Source: Melanocharis versteri
Lineage: Eukaryota; Chordata; Aves; Passeriformes; Melanocharitidae
Length of the DNA stretch: 64,000 nt
Assembly (NCBI GenBank): GCA_013397845.1
Contig: VZTG01001100.1
Coordinates: 620,001 to 684,000, forward strand
Reading direction: 5' to 3'
Program-made: the position numbers and the translations under genes
Shown: positions 1 through 13,232 of the stretch, in pieces
How the letters are laid out: every line of letters begins with the position of its first letter
How positions within the stretch are numbered: the first letter of the stretch is position 1
The notes under the pieces: generated by a model
What the model saw: only the letters and a program-made list of their open reading frames with translations
Told to the model about the DNA's origin: nothing
Databases searched by the model: none

Positions 1-3000
1 GGGCAGAGTTAATGAATACATTAAAAATAAATCAGGCTGAGTATAAGGCAGTAATGTCAGGGCAAAAAAGAAAACTTTGATGGGAAGAAATATGTGCAGA
101 TCTGATAGTAGAAGGATAATGAATAATTCCTTCTTGCCCTCCAGATAAAATTGAAATTTAAAAAAATGAAAAACTTCGAATTTTTTAGCATTTTTGGAAA
201 ATGTAGATGACATTATACAAATTTAGACTGAATACAAAATAAAATAACTATTTTATTTCTCAAAATTTAAATAAATGCAAGAGAAAGAGAAATTATTGCT
301 ATTTACAACTCTCTCCATTCTTTAAGTCTTTACTTTTTCTAAGTACTAGAATATCTGACTTTCATATGGGCTACAACCTGGGTACCCAGTTTCATGCTGT
401 ACCGTAACTGATCACTTACCACACAAGTAGTTACAAACTCTGTACTTTGTCTCAAAGAAATCTAAAAAAATTAAGTATGGAAAACAATCTTCCTTGACTA
501 GCTTTTGTCATACCACTTTAAGTGCTAAATTGGTTGACAGTGTTGGTAAATCAAATGGACCAGGACAGAGTAAGCATGTTGAAGTCATAGCTGCCTTTAG
601 TAGGCAAAGATGTAGGGATTTTTCCAAGCCAAGGTACTTTCTCTCAAGCCGTGCTGCTGTAATACTGTCAAGATTGAGCTGCTGCCTAACCCGTAAAATC
701 AACCAGCCCACTGGGATTATTCTGGTTCTGGCTGGTAGCCTGGTGTTTGAAAGCGATAGTTAAAATCTGATCAGTTCATGTGTACATAGACCTATTCCCT
801 TAACAAACATTTTAATTAGAATTTTTAAATACATACTGAAAAAAATGCATTCACACTTCACAGGGTATTTGAACAGACAGTCATTAGCAGAACAAAAATC
901 CCAGTTCTCCGCAATCCAATTTCCTTGCTCTCCTAAAGATCCCTTGAAATACGTTTTCCAGTCTAAGCTTTCATTTTGAAGAGCAATCTGAATACCAGGC
1001 TACTGTGTATGTATTAAAATAAAAGAGGAAAAATACAGCCTTCTGTAAAAGTGAGCGTTAAAAAAATTTAAACTAATGCCTTAATACTAAAACAACACGA
1101 ATTTTCTAATTTGCAACCCAGGTGCACACTTGAAAAATAACACCATGCTAGAGAGATGGCAGAGGGGGAAGATGATTCACAACTGAAATAAAATAGGTTT
1201 CACAATTATCCTTTCAAATTTCAGCTGCAATTAGAAGAAAAAAAAACGCTTTCGATATCAAACTTCCTGCTAGAGTTAGTAGGCATGCAAACAATATTTA
1301 TGCAATATTTCATTATGAACATTAGATCATTAGATGAGTGTTAATATCCTTGTGAGCTGACTGAAAAATACTGGACAGTTAGAAACCATTGCCAGTTTTC
1401 AGAGTTTTCACTTTTAACATTCCCAAAGTACACGATTATGTCCAGATCTGTTCTATTTTTGACCCAAAGGTATTGGTTAATTAAAAGGAATATCTTACTG
1501 GTCTTTGAGTAGAAAGAAAAGGAGAAAGATACTTTTCCAAAACTTCCTTTAAATTTTCCTCTCGGTTTACTTAAATCGGCTGACTTGCATTACTTTCCAA
1601 AATTATCTTGTTAGATCAGCTCAATTAAAAATAAGTGTTTATTAACACAGACTAAATTTGAAAACAAATCACTTACATGCAGTAATCGCTTGAATGCAGT
1701 AAGTGATGTGTATATCTAATTCTTCCTGCTAAACTGCAAGTTAAAACCCTAACCACGAAATCTCTCACTGCATTGACAAACTGGGTCAGGAGTGTTAGAG
1801 GATCCAAGCAACCGTAGGCTTTCAATGCACATAAATTATTATGGCTGAATCTATGCTGTACATGATGCCGGTGGCTGAGCCCCAGGTGTAATTCCCCTTC
1901 CTATCTCTTTCAATCTGTATCTCCCTTTAGCCAGATCTTGAAACCATGGGGGAGACCGGGGTCAGAAGCAGGTGACAAAATCTGGCTTGCCTCTAATGTA
2001 ACACTCACAGGGAAAAAAAAAAAGAGTTGAGAACAGACTCATGATGAAGATTTTAAGGACCTCTCAGATGCTGAGTATCTGCTGAATTATCGAGAGTTAT
2101 ATTTGGAAAAAATAAATTACATTAGCCAGGAAAATAGAAGAGACATCTTTGTCTTTGCATTCCCTATTCTTGGCTTTCTCAGTTTCTGCCAAAGGGGAGG
2201 AATATACACACAAGTGCAGGACTCAGCCGGGGGCTCAGACACACTGCTGGCCATGGACAACAGCAAGTGGTGCAAGCCCATGTTGTACATCTACAAGTAC
2301 AACCACAGACACATCCACTAGCCTACAGTTTTTGGGCTGTCTTGTTTTCAGAAAACATTAATACATACACAGCCACCAAAAAAGTAGTATTATTTAGAAA
2401 AACATTCCCTCACCCACCCCCCTGTTGATTTTTAAAGGCTGTAAATATGCCTCAGTGTCTTTAAAAATAACTTCCATGCCAACCCAACAATGCCAAAACT
2501 GGCATTTTGGTGCTGTTCTTAAATATAAACATACAGATTATAGGCATTTCAGATATTCAGAAGGAAGTATTAATAGTGCCAGACTACCTATGAGATCCCT
2601 GGATGCTCATCAGAAAAATTCATCAACTAGATGGAAAACTACCAGGTATAGAGGGGAAGTGAATGAGTTTAGTTTAATCTAAATTCAGCCCATGCCTGTA
2701 CATGTGTGTATACATACATACACTCAAAGTGGTCCAGACTTCTTGGGGAGAAAAATGTGAAAGAGAGAAAAATGCAATAAAGAGAACCTGTGGTAAAAGA
2801 AAATTGCAAGAGTGCAGTAACCTGCAAGAGAAGAAAAGGAATGATTCTAAACAGAAAGATAATCCTTCTTTTAGGAATATTTTAAAATAGTTTTAATATT
2901 TTACAAACTTTTTGAAATATTTTCATTTTATTTGTTTCTAAAATTAACTGAAATTTGTTAGCTGATAATTTGAAAATTCTTTTAGCTTAATTGTCATTGG

Positions 3001-5519
3001 GGATAAATTAATTTTGAGTATCTATTATGACAATTACATACAGCTACATTTTCAACTCTAATGCATTTTTAATAACCTTCATCAGCCAGTGATTTGAATT
3101 TCAAATTTAATTCTATGAAGAAGTAAAAATTAGATAGTTTTGTGCTAATTTTCATAATAAATTGCTCTTTATTTACGTTGCAAAGCCTCCCTTACTCCAA
3201 GTAAATCAAAACCTTAAATGAAACTTAGTACTCGTAAGACTTAATATATTTCATCTCCCTGTATTGAGAGAAAGCAAATTACAGAGACAAACCTGTTGGC
3301 TCTCCTTCATACACCATAACCTGCTGTTTGTACCTGACTGCTTCCTTTTATAGCTACTGCAGAAGGGTCCATGCCTTTTTCCATTTCCACAGCAATATGG
3401 TGAACATTCCCCAGCAACACAACCACATAATTCAGAGTAGCTTCAAGGGAAAACGTTGTCATTAGGGAAAAAAAAAAAAAAATCCTCACATAACATTTTT
3501 TTACTAGTGTTATAAACTGAAGTCTAGATAATTAGGTCTTTAACTTTCATCATGAACTTTTATAATTTATGTAGTATACCTACTTTCTACACTTGAATAG
3601 TGAAAATAGGTGCACAAAATACTGGAAAAAATACAAATGCAGAGTCAAGTGCTGAAGCCTAGGAAAGGAAGACCTCAATATTACTTTGACTGCTAGTTCC
3701 ATAGGCCTAGTTTACCATTTTCCTGTTGTTTATGGCAGTGGGCCCCACTGGGTCTGATTTATGGCATTCCTACACTGTATCTTATGACAAATAAATACCT
3801 TTATGTTTATTGGCACCTATTCTACACATATTATGATACACATAGTCATAAATATATGATTGCATTTGATTTTCCATAAGTATTTTTCACCACAGTCAGA
3901 ATAAATGATGAATACCATTCTGCTAAGTAGAGGCTTTATAAATTTATTCGACTGTCATAAATTCATAATGTTTTTCTGACTTAATGGTACAACCTGACTT
4001 CTCAAGGTTCTTCCATAATGGTCATCACACAAGTATATTTCACACAGACAGTTTCACAAATATTAATTTTTTTTACACCTTCCTTGCTTCTGAGACATGT
4101 GGATTATATTGGCAGGGAAAAAACAAGGAATTGCATGGTGAAAACTAATGTAAGTCAAAAAAACGTCCTTTAAACTTTTGATTTGAATTTAAGATTTCCA
4201 GATTTCGCTTTTCACTTGCATTAAAATGGGGAGTTTGGTTAGTGCAAATCTCCACAGCAAGCCCCGCTGTTTTATATTCTAGCTCTATTATTTCTTCTTG
4301 ATTTCCCCCCAAGGAGCAATGAGGACCTGCTTCAGAGACCTTAATTCCAGTCTCTCCCCTCCTAAGTGCCTATCCCCCAGCTTCATCAGGGTTCCTGCTA
4401 CTGAAACCCTCACTTCCAAACATATGCCCTTCTTATTTCGGAACTGGCTTCTCCTGGGCCATGTCTGAGAAGTGAGCACCTCCCAGCTGCTGGAACAAAT
4501 GAGGCAGTGTTACTGGAGAGCAATTTACCTGGCTGTAAAAACCTGAACAATCTCTCCTTGATTTCTGTTAATGTGCACCTGTCCTGCTGCACAGACTTTC
4601 TTCACCAGCTATAGTTGAGCTGAAGAGACAGACCGTGTCCATGCTCTTTGCTTCCTTGTTCGCCTCCCTCTCATTGTTGGGATTGTTATCTCTGCACCAG
4701 TCTCCCCGGCTTTGTGCAGTCGATTAAAATAGATTTATTACTTTTAGTAATATATATTTTCTTCAAAATCTCCCCACCCCATTCTTCGCTTCAGCATTTC
4801 TCATAGCAATTATTTGAGCTGCCAGCTTTCCATCGACCTTGGTGTTTCTCACAGCTATCCAAAGGATAAGGTGCTTCATAGAGTGCCAGAGCATTTATTC
4901 CTTTATTTTTCTCCCATGCTCTAACATTTGTTATATTTCTTCTCTTAAGTTTTAATTCAACAATTTTCCTTTCCATGTGACCAAGCGTCAGAGGATATAC
5001 ATATAGAGAATGGCTCCATGATCTCAACTCAAACACCTGTCCTTGCACTAGTCTATAAAAATGACAAGTAGTTCTTACAGTGAGTGAATTCCAGTCTTTA
5101 GCCCTGAAAGAACTGGGGGAAACACATTCCATTACTCAAGAGAGAAAATTATCTGAATTTACACCATATTCAGAGCTTTACAGATGACATGAAATATTTT
5201 AGCTGTCAAAGTCAGAAGTGTTTCAGAAAAATATGCACAAAATACAGGTTTGCAGGGCTTTGAACTTTGCCAAAACATGGCTAGATTTCCATGGCAAAAG
5301 CAGAATATACATAACTGACACATAGACCATCATATCCTCTAATGTAAAGCAATAACACTAAAGCAGTTCAAAGAAAAGGTATCCTGAGATTGTTTTAAGA
5401 GACATTAGGAAGATTAAGTATATTTTTTCCATCACTGAAATATACTCAGGAGAGGGCAAGACCAGTTTGACATAATACATGCAGCACAGGGATATGCTAA
5501 GTGCTAGTAGCAACTTTAA
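1..5519. other. Intronic DNA, no gene recognised
   Basis: AT-rich sequence with short A and T runs (for example A14 at 3469-3482) and only short chance ORFs. One exon-like segment on the DOK6 sense strand at 3334-3440 is discussed as a finding. No repeat family was recognised with confidence. Confidence 0.6.
3469..3482. repeat. Poly-A run (poly-T on the DOK6 sense strand)
   Basis: Fourteen consecutive A on the plus strand. On the minus strand it forms a T tract shortly upstream of an exon-like segment. Confidence 0.9.
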
Positions 5520-6237
5520 TCATAGCTCACAGAAAAGTCTGTGTTGGATGGAAACCCTGGAGATCATCTGGTCCACCTTGAAAGTGGGATCTTCAGTTAG
5601 GTTACAAAGGGCCTTGCCAAGCTAGGTCTTCAAGATTTCCAGTGAGGAAATACTGACCTCTCTGCTTAGCCTGCTCTCATGTTTAGTTGTTCTAAACACC
5701 AGTCGGCTATTCTTTTTTTCATTCCTTATACCAAGCTAATTTCCCCTGAAGAAACTTCTGCCCATTGCCTCTTGTCCTTCCCCTGAGCATCCTTGAGAGC
5801 ACCTCAGCCACCTTATCAAAACTGGAAGGCTGTGATTAGTTGCCCCCAGGACTTCTTTCCTCACTAGTGCAAATCTAGTTCCTTCAGTCTTGCCTCAGGT
5901 TCTCCAACCTCCAGCTTCCTCACTGACACTCTCTGGAGTTTTTTCCTGTCTTGAATAGAGCAGTGAGGAGACCAGAATCAGACACAATATTACAGGTCTG
6001 GCTCAGTACAGAGAAGCCTTACAGGCTGAGTCTCCTCATGCTGCTGCCCATAATCCTCCTGAGGTTTTCCAGGACATGGTTTGCCTTCATTGCTGCCACA
6101 CAGCTGGCTCAGCACACTGCCCAACAGGATCCTTGGGGCCTTTCCAGCAGAGCTGCACTCCAGACATTCAGTTCCCAGCCCCTCTTACTGCTTTGGTTAT
6201 CAGCCTGGAGGTGCAGAACTTCTTGTTTAGCTTTCTA
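5520..6237 (-). mobile_element. CR1 LINE 3' fragment, 5'-truncated, minus strand
   Basis: The plus strand shows the antisense landmarks of an avian CR1 3' end in order: the GGAGATCATCTGGTCCA motif at about 5550-5575, GCCCATTGCCTCTTGTCC at about 5760, a TTGAATAGAGCAG / CAGACACAATATTACAGGTCTGGC block at about 5950-6005, and GGTGCAGAACTTCTTGTTT near 6210-6230. The element therefore runs right to left, with its 3' end near 5520 and truncation at about 6237, where an oppositely oriented CR1 begins. It is well diverged and contains many stops, so it is a dead copy. CR1 inserts by target-primed reverse transcription and most copies are 5'-truncated. Confidence 0.85.
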
Positions 6238-6384
6238 GAGGTCATGGAGCCTCCAGTCCTGGAGATAATCGAAACACAACTGGACATGGCCATGAGCGAT
6301 GTGATCCGACTGATGCTGCTTTGAGCGGGGGATTGAACTAGATGTGCTCCAGAGGTCCTGAATTGTTCTATGGTTCAATGACAT
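6238..6384 (+). mobile_element. CR1 LINE 3' tail fragment, plus strand
   Basis: The segment shows the CR1 sense-strand ending: a GAGCGGGGGATTGAACTAG / ATGTGCTCCAGAGGTCCTG motif followed by the terminal tail TTCTATGGTTCAATGAC. It is only about 147 bp long and abuts the truncated end of a minus-strand CR1. Both carry a 3' end, so they are two insertions rather than one 5'-inverted copy. Confidence 0.8.
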
Positions 6385-9300
6385 TTTGGAAGCTTTACAT
6401 TATATTTTTTTTTTTTCTCCTCTGCTGAAATGTTTAGATATTTCTCCCCTATCCAATATTATTTTTCCCAAGAAAAAGGTTCAGTCTTCTTGCTTAATAC
6501 TTAATATAATGGCAATACAGGCTTCTATTTAAACAGCTGATTTGCAAGAACAGAGTGTCCTTTTTGCACACACTCAACTACTACTATGAATTTACTACAC
6601 TAAAGTGTACATGGATCTTCATATAAGAACCACCACTAACAGGTCTTGGTGCTGCATTGTGCTACAAGTAAGATTATCTTTACTTTTCCTATTTCCTGCT
6701 ATTTCCCTCCTTGATACTTAGATTCAGCCACTGTTGCCACTTTTGAGGAATTCAATTCCACACATGGACACTGCTTCTTTATTAAACTGTGAAGTTACAC
6801 TTCAAATTAATACATTGTGACTCAAAGGTTTAGATGGATGAATGGATACAAGAAGGGAGTCATAGGATGACTTATGCATTTTAGGTCCATATTCGTAGGA
6901 CCTCGAAATCCTGTCAGCACACTCAACTTGTAGATTTCTTCATTACATTGTTAAGGAAAGAAGATGTTATTGCCTTAATACAATCTTTGTTGAAAAAGAT
7001 TTTGTTTTATTAGGTTGTATGCTGCCCTTTGATGCGCTCAGACTCTATTAACAGCTTTTTTACCAGCACAGCTCCAATTATTCCTGCAATTTGCTTTCTG
7101 GTACACATAATGCTTGCTTTGAACATCCATGTTGTTCAAATATTTCAATATTTTAAGTGGGATCCGATAATTACTGCAAATCTTTTTGTTTGGTGTGCAG
7201 AACTGTAGCCATTTTGCTAACAGTTATTCATTTAAATAGCGTTCATTTTAATCTCATTGGCTGAGTAATAGCAGCCTATGGAAGCAATGTCCTTCATAAC
7301 CTTTCCATACCAGCCATATGATTTTGCTAGAAGATATTACTTGAAGATGCTGTAAACAAATATTTGAAGATAATTACATGTCAAAATGAGGAAAAAATAA
7401 GGATATAGTTTTCAGGAAGATTTAGTTATCGCTGCTTTGGAAGACTTGGCAAAATAGGGATGTAAAAAGCACACAAAGTACATTTGGGCACCTCTTTCAA
7501 CCTCAAAAAGAGCAAAGAATTACAAAAATAATTGGTAAATTCTTAATTATTTGCAGATAAAAACTTGAAATAGATTATTCAAAACTAACATAGTCACACA
7601 CACATTCATTGGGCTCATTAGAAAATACTACATTGAGATCACTATATTGAATTTTTTTGAAAGAAGTTCTGGGGAAAAAAAACCTACCACACTATTAAAG
7701 AACAAGGATAAAGGGAGAAGAGGGGAAGGAAAAAGTGTTCTACATCTGGGATGGTTTTCAAAGCAAACAACATCTGTGAATGTGACCAGATCTTCATAAG
7801 GTATTCCTATTTAGCTTTCATCTAATATGAATTTTTGAGTTAATTTAATCAGATAAGAAAATAAAGACTTATTGAGGAACTATAGGTCAACTAACAAACA
7901 GCAGAAGCAGAATGGTCAACAGAGCAAAACCAGGCAGGCTTGAATTTGAGATTTTGAAAACCAGACAGCATAATAATTATACCAAGAAAAAAGACTGAAG
8001 AAGGGGAATTCAAATAATATTTAAATTTAGAGGCAAATCAAGTATTTTAATATACTTTATCACAAAAAGCACAAGAATTAGGCCTAACACATTTTGATGG
8101 CTGTTTGTCCACCTTTCTTTTTAAGAACGCCTTTCCAGTTGAGAAACAATGCGATATCATGAGAAATAATAGTAACATGCCAGATTATAGAAGTCCATAA
8201 GGAGACCTGCACAACTTCTGATTTGTAGTGAACATGAGCAACAAAAGAGTCTGAAATACTATACAATAAATCAGGACTCTTGGACTAAACTAGAATAAGC
8301 AGGAGGGTAGTTCACATTTCTTTAGCAATTAGAATCTTTATTTAGGAGACCTGGCAGTGGCAGAGAACACCAAGGAAAAGAACAAACCAGAACAACCCAA
8401 AGGCAACTAAGTGGAAACAATGAGAGAGTTCTTATGAGCATTGTGATAATGCTACCATATATAAGTATTTTTATTTTTCATTTCAAGGTTGTAAGTACAT
8501 TTGAGAATTGTACGAGCTAGCACATATATGACTGTGGCAAAATTCAGTCATTTTCAAAGTTATCAGGAATTCACTTTATCCTGAATAAACACCTCATGGT
8601 TTAAGGTCGTCTCAATTACAGACTAGGAACTGTGCTGTAGAAGAACAAACATCTTACTGCTCCTGCATACTGTGTTCTTAAGCACAAAGAGAACCTGTGC
8701 CCTCCTTCCTCCTACCAAACAGGACTATCTGGGTGCATGTTTGTGTACACATGTGCACAGGAAGCCTTAATGCCAAAAAGCGTTCAAGAACCTGCTGTAG
8801 CTGATACAAGGACTTGCCATAAATCACTGGGATTGCATTCCACAAGTTTCTTCAGGACAATCAAGCAATGAAAGAAAATTGTAAGGTATCTCCCATTGTG
8901 TGGCCCTGGCCACAAATTTAATCCAGTAAATTACAGTCAGAAGGCTACTGCTGTTCTTTTTCTTGATTATTATCTATTTTTGTGGATGCATATTATATAA
9001 TGTGCTTAACACCATCTGTCCCATATACAATTTTGACTATCAGAAGTCATTGCTAAAATGTTTTGCAATTTATTTCCTTTTGCATTTGCAGATTTATATA
9101 AAGCACATCATAATCAAACATAATGACAGGAAAAACAGCATAAATCTAAAAATCTTATCCTACTTTAATCTTGCTAACTTAAAACTCAGAACCTTAGAGA
9201 TAGCTGTTGTTTACACAATCTTAACAAAACAATCTCTCATATTGGGAGGATTAAATCAGTAAGCCTTGATCTCTATGCCAGATGTCAGCTATGCATTTAT

Positions 9301-10585
9301 TTGAAGGGTAAGCACACTAGCACTGACAGATTCAAGCTTGTCTTGCTCCAAGACAGCTCTATCTTGTCAGGGACAGACCCAACCCCCAACACCTTCACTT
9401 CATGTGAAGGCTATTTAGCTTATAAGTGAAGAGGAAGCATGCATGGATGGAACTGGAAATTTCACAAAGAACAGAAGAATCCTTATTTGTTGATTCCCAT
9501 TTTGGTATTTATGGACTATCATTAGTAATTCAGCTGTATCATCCTTAAGTGGCACTTGGGCTCTTGAGTAACTCTGCTCTCTGTGTAGCTGGGCCTGCAG
9601 TACCTATGATGAAGTTGATTACACAAAGACATGTCTGCAGAACCCTCCCTCGCATACCCACACCAGAGCACGTCACTTTTCCCTACAGTAAACCCCAGTG
9701 CGAAAGTGCTTATTTCTACTCTCTTTCTTGCAAATTTGCTTCATACTCTGGGGTCTTTGGCAAGGTTTTTGATCCTGATGGGTCAGAATCTATTCTGACT
9801 AGTTGCTTTTCAAGCTCTACTTTTCTCTTTCCAATTCTGCTTTAACAATTAATTGGCCAATAGTGTAATGCTTTTTCTACTTCATTTGGATACACTCCAG
9901 GTTTGGATATTTGATCTCTCATTTCTAGTAATCTTCATGTTGCTATTTAACCATGTTGACTTCCTGTAATGCTCCTGAAAGCCTCTCCTAATGGGTTACA
10001 GGCACTGGTACTGCCTGATCAGTATGTCTCCAAGGCACGAAAAATTCACTTTTTATATACCTTATATCTTCTATTGCAGAAATAATAAATCTTTTTTATT
10101 TATGCTCTCTTTTAAGTTGGTAAAGCTGTGGTGTCTGATTTTGGTCTTTTCTGACAGTGTAGGGGTGGCTACCAAGAACATACCCACCCTAGAACGGATG
10201 CAGAGCTATTGCTACTTCATCCCCTCTTTGGAGGGAGCAATGGGAGTCAACACAGCTGTTCTGCACAACCTCTGCAATGAATGTTCAAGGGAAAACAGAA
10301 CAGCTCAGCCATAAACTTACCTGAGAAAGCGTGCAATGATCTAAATTTACAGTAATGAGAAGTTTTAATTTGATACCAGAAACTCCAAGGAACAGATGAG
10401 GTCACGTTTTGGCTAATGAATGTAATATGCACTGTTGCTGTCAGGAGGCACTTGTCTAGGACTAATGCCATTACTGTTATTTATAGTAAGAAAATTACTA
10501 GTAAAAAAACCCAATACCAAAGCAATGCACAACAGCAATTTACAGAATTACAGAATAGCAAATAAACCCATACATAGTCTGGATA

Positions 10586-10586
10586 N
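10586..10586. other. Single ambiguous base (N), possible contig join
   Basis: One N in otherwise ordinary sequence. Unlike the Ns at 54839 and 56436, no duplicated flank is visible around it. Confidence 0.9.
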
Positions 10587-12179
10587 GGACAGCTTTTTTA
10601 CTTATTAATGACTGTTTATTTAGCATATGTAAAACAGAAAAATCTCAATTTATAATTATTCTAGCTTTGTGTTACCAGTTCTGTTTTTTTTTCCTTTGTT
10701 TAGCCCCTTCTATAAATCACACTGCCCAGTAGACAAGTTTATTATACAAGTATAGGAGATATATAGTCATCTAGGTAAAATACTTTAAAGAGGAATTTCA
10801 TTTGAGCCTCATTTCAAGCTCAAACACGGAAAAGTGGAGACCTTGATGAGCTACTTATATTGGGGTATTGTTTATGATCCTGAATATTGATTTGAACACA
10901 GATAAATAAAATATATTAATTTTTCCGATATTTCTACTTGAGATGTAAAATTTTCTTCTATATCTCTGCAAGAGAAAGCTAAAAAAATTGCACAATACAA
11001 TCTAACTCTGTGCTACTCCTTGGCCTTCTCCCAAGGTATCCTAGACCGATCTGAAAGTCTGAAAGACATAAGTTCCTCGAGAAACACAGTGCATTCTGAG
11101 TTCCCCTCTACACCAACCCCTTCTACTAGTTATAAAGAAATTGTACAGAGAAAAGGATCTCAGGGTCAATATATATGGTCTTATATGAATATTAGTGAGT
11201 GAGCAGAGCCTTTTGTCCCTTTCTGCATGTTATCCTTTCTTAAGGAGTCAGGCTTGCAACTTATATTTTAATCTTTCTTTAAAAAGCACCGGGTCTCAGT
11301 TCTTCAACATTTAATACCCTTTTTCATTGATTCTCAGTGTTCAGAGTTAATCTTCAAATTTTCACACCATATGCCCTCTTCATATTTTGCAAGTGATAAA
11401 GGAAATGGAGAATTTCAAAACAGGGCTAATAGTTTGCACTGACTAGAGATAAATATGCATTTTGAGCAACTTCAAAGTATAACAAACCAATAAACAGCTC
11501 TAGAAAAGAAAGAAAGAAAATCAGGGTATTTTCACCCACCACCAGCAATCAAATAACTATATTTGATCCGATAACAACCTGCACTGTTCACTCAATACTC
11601 ATGCTCGATGACTATTCACAGCTCATGCACATCTACTTCACCACTATTTTATTTATCAGAATGGAGGCAATTGAGGAGAATAATCCCTATGAAATAATAA
11701 AATATCCTTGGAAAAAAAGTCAAGCCACAAAATAAGATTCTGGGTTTCTATTTCGTGATAATATACCTTCAGAAATAATTTCATGGCTTTATTTGAAAAA
11801 TGGGTATAATCCGAGTGAACAGATACAATTCCTCTTTCTCTACAGCCAGAAACACATTATCCTTTTAAACAAGAAAGAGTATTCATTTCCTTCTCTTTCC
11901 TTCCTATCCTCATGGAGGGGAATAAGAGGGGAAAAAGCAGAGGACAAAGAGTAACACCCCTCCTTTCCATTTGCAAAGGGTGACTCTTCCATCAATACCA
12001 CAACATGTAGCTGCACCGGTATCTATGTTACTTTCTTAGCTTCTCAAACAATTCCTGCATTTCATATTATTTTTCTACAGTGATGACAGTTGACGAGCAA
12101 CATAGAAAGTGTTTCTGAGTCATTTTACACATTAAGTCTGCTATAGGCATAACAGGACTATAGAATTTCAAAAAATAAT

Positions 12180-12235
12180 TTAAAAAACCCCAAAAAACCA
12201 AACCAAAACAAAAAAAAACCAACAACACAAAAACT
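12180..12235. repeat. A/C-rich low-complexity tract
   Basis: Runs of A interspersed with CC and CAA units, immediately upstream of the LTR-like fragment. Confidence 0.75.
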
Positions 12236-12239
12236 TCCC

Positions 12240-12400
12240 CAAAGCCTTGCAAAAGAGCTGTGGCTGCATCAGAAGCCCACGCTGGAGCAGGCTGCTGGCC
12301 TGTGGATCCATGGAGAGAGGAGCTCATTTTGGAGATGGTTTGCTGGCAGGAATTGTGTCCCCACAGGGGACCAGTCTGGCTAGAGCAGTCTGGCTACTGG
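12240..12400 (+). mobile_element. Avian endogenous retrovirus LTR-like fragment
   Basis: This GC-richer island in AT-rich DNA contains GCCCACGCTGGAGCAGG, CCATGGAGAGAGGAGC, TTTGCTGGCAGGAATTGTG and CTAGAGCAGTCTGG. These resemble the repeated 'cccacgctggagcag' segment I recall from a common avian ERV LTR, read in plus orientation. Only an internal piece is present, without LTR termini or coding sequence. An A/C-rich low-complexity stretch precedes it at 12180-12235. The family name is not assigned. Confidence 0.5.
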
Positions 12401-13232
12401 AACTTAAAGGCCAATTTGTAGTTTTATGGAAAAAAAACCATCACACCTGCCTTCAAGAGATCTAGGCTTACATTCACACTTTTTCACTGCTTGCTGCATG
12501 ACCCTTGGTTAAGTAATCTTTGTGTTCCATTTTGACAGGTTTAATGTAATATCGAACATTGATGTGCCATAAAGATAACAGTAACTTGATAGAAGACAAC
12601 AGTACAAGCACAGATACCCATCCTGTTTTAAGATTAGCTAACAGGAAGTCTACTAACAGACTTGGTGGGGCTGATAACAGTAACTTACGAGACAGAAAGA
12701 AGAACTCATGCTCAAATATCTTGTTTCCAATCACAGAAGTGTGAGTGATAGAGAAAAAACGGAGTATCTCATTCAGTGAATCCTGATTTTTTACTGCTAA
12801 AGATCCTTTTTGTTGACAGAGCTTGTAAATTTTGAATTCTGGGAAAAACCTTACACGTTTGAAGAGTGTCACCATTACAACTGAGGCATTTAGCATTTTC
12901 AGAATTTGTTTAATACTTAGCTAACAACTACTGATTAAACATTTGAATAGGCAGCCAATTTTACACATTTCCAAACTATGAGTGTTTAAATAAAAAAACA
13001 TCATTCTGCTGCTTCACACACATTGAGGGTTTTGTGCTTATCTGGAAAAGAACAGTGTGATATCGCTCCCGCATCACTGAGACTTACGGATGTTTTACTA
13101 TGCTTTTATTGCCAGGATCAGATTTTCAACAAGACTCTCACTGTATTGTTTGCAAACCAGGCATACCAAGAACACACTTTTCCCAAGGAAGAGTGGCAAA
13201 CAGGCAATGCTTCAGTTCACGAGAAAGGCATG
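12401..13232. other. Intronic DNA flanking the DOK6 exon, no further gene seen
   Basis: The region between the LTR fragment and the DOK6 donor contains a 140-codon minus-strand ORF (12474-12896) that has no recognised domain, starts and ends arbitrarily, and is most likely a chance reading. Confidence 0.55.

Larger units (their letters stand above)
6385..12239. other. Intronic DNA, no gene recognised
   Basis: AT-rich DNA with a T14 run near 6403 and a single-N gap at 10586. The stretch at 7010-7340 has higher-complexity sequence and could be a conserved non-coding element, but I cannot test this. ORFs of about 100 codons (for example 9549-9845 and 9991-10314) show no recognisable domain. Confidence 0.55.

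Noticed and set aside
2545..2647. Open plus-strand segment ending ACCAG|GTATAG
   Set aside because: The acceptor has almost no pyrimidine tract and the peptide is unrecognised; weaker than the other exon-like segments.
5951..6324. Two overlapping plus-strand ORFs of 95 and 82 codons
   Set aside because: They are antisense CR1 sequence running into a second CR1 fragment.
9549..9845. 98-codon plus-strand ORF after a good acceptor-like CTCTGCTCTCTGTGTAG
   Set aside because: No convincing donor follows, the start is not ATG, and nothing in the peptide is recognisable.
10158..10314. Acceptor-like TTTTGGTCTTTTCTGACAG followed by an open frame
   Set aside because: No usable donor before the stop and no recognisable product.
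12474..12896. 140-codon minus-strand ORF close to the DOK6 exon
   Set aside because: On the same strand as DOK6 but with no similarity to DOK proteins; length is within chance expectation in this much sequence.
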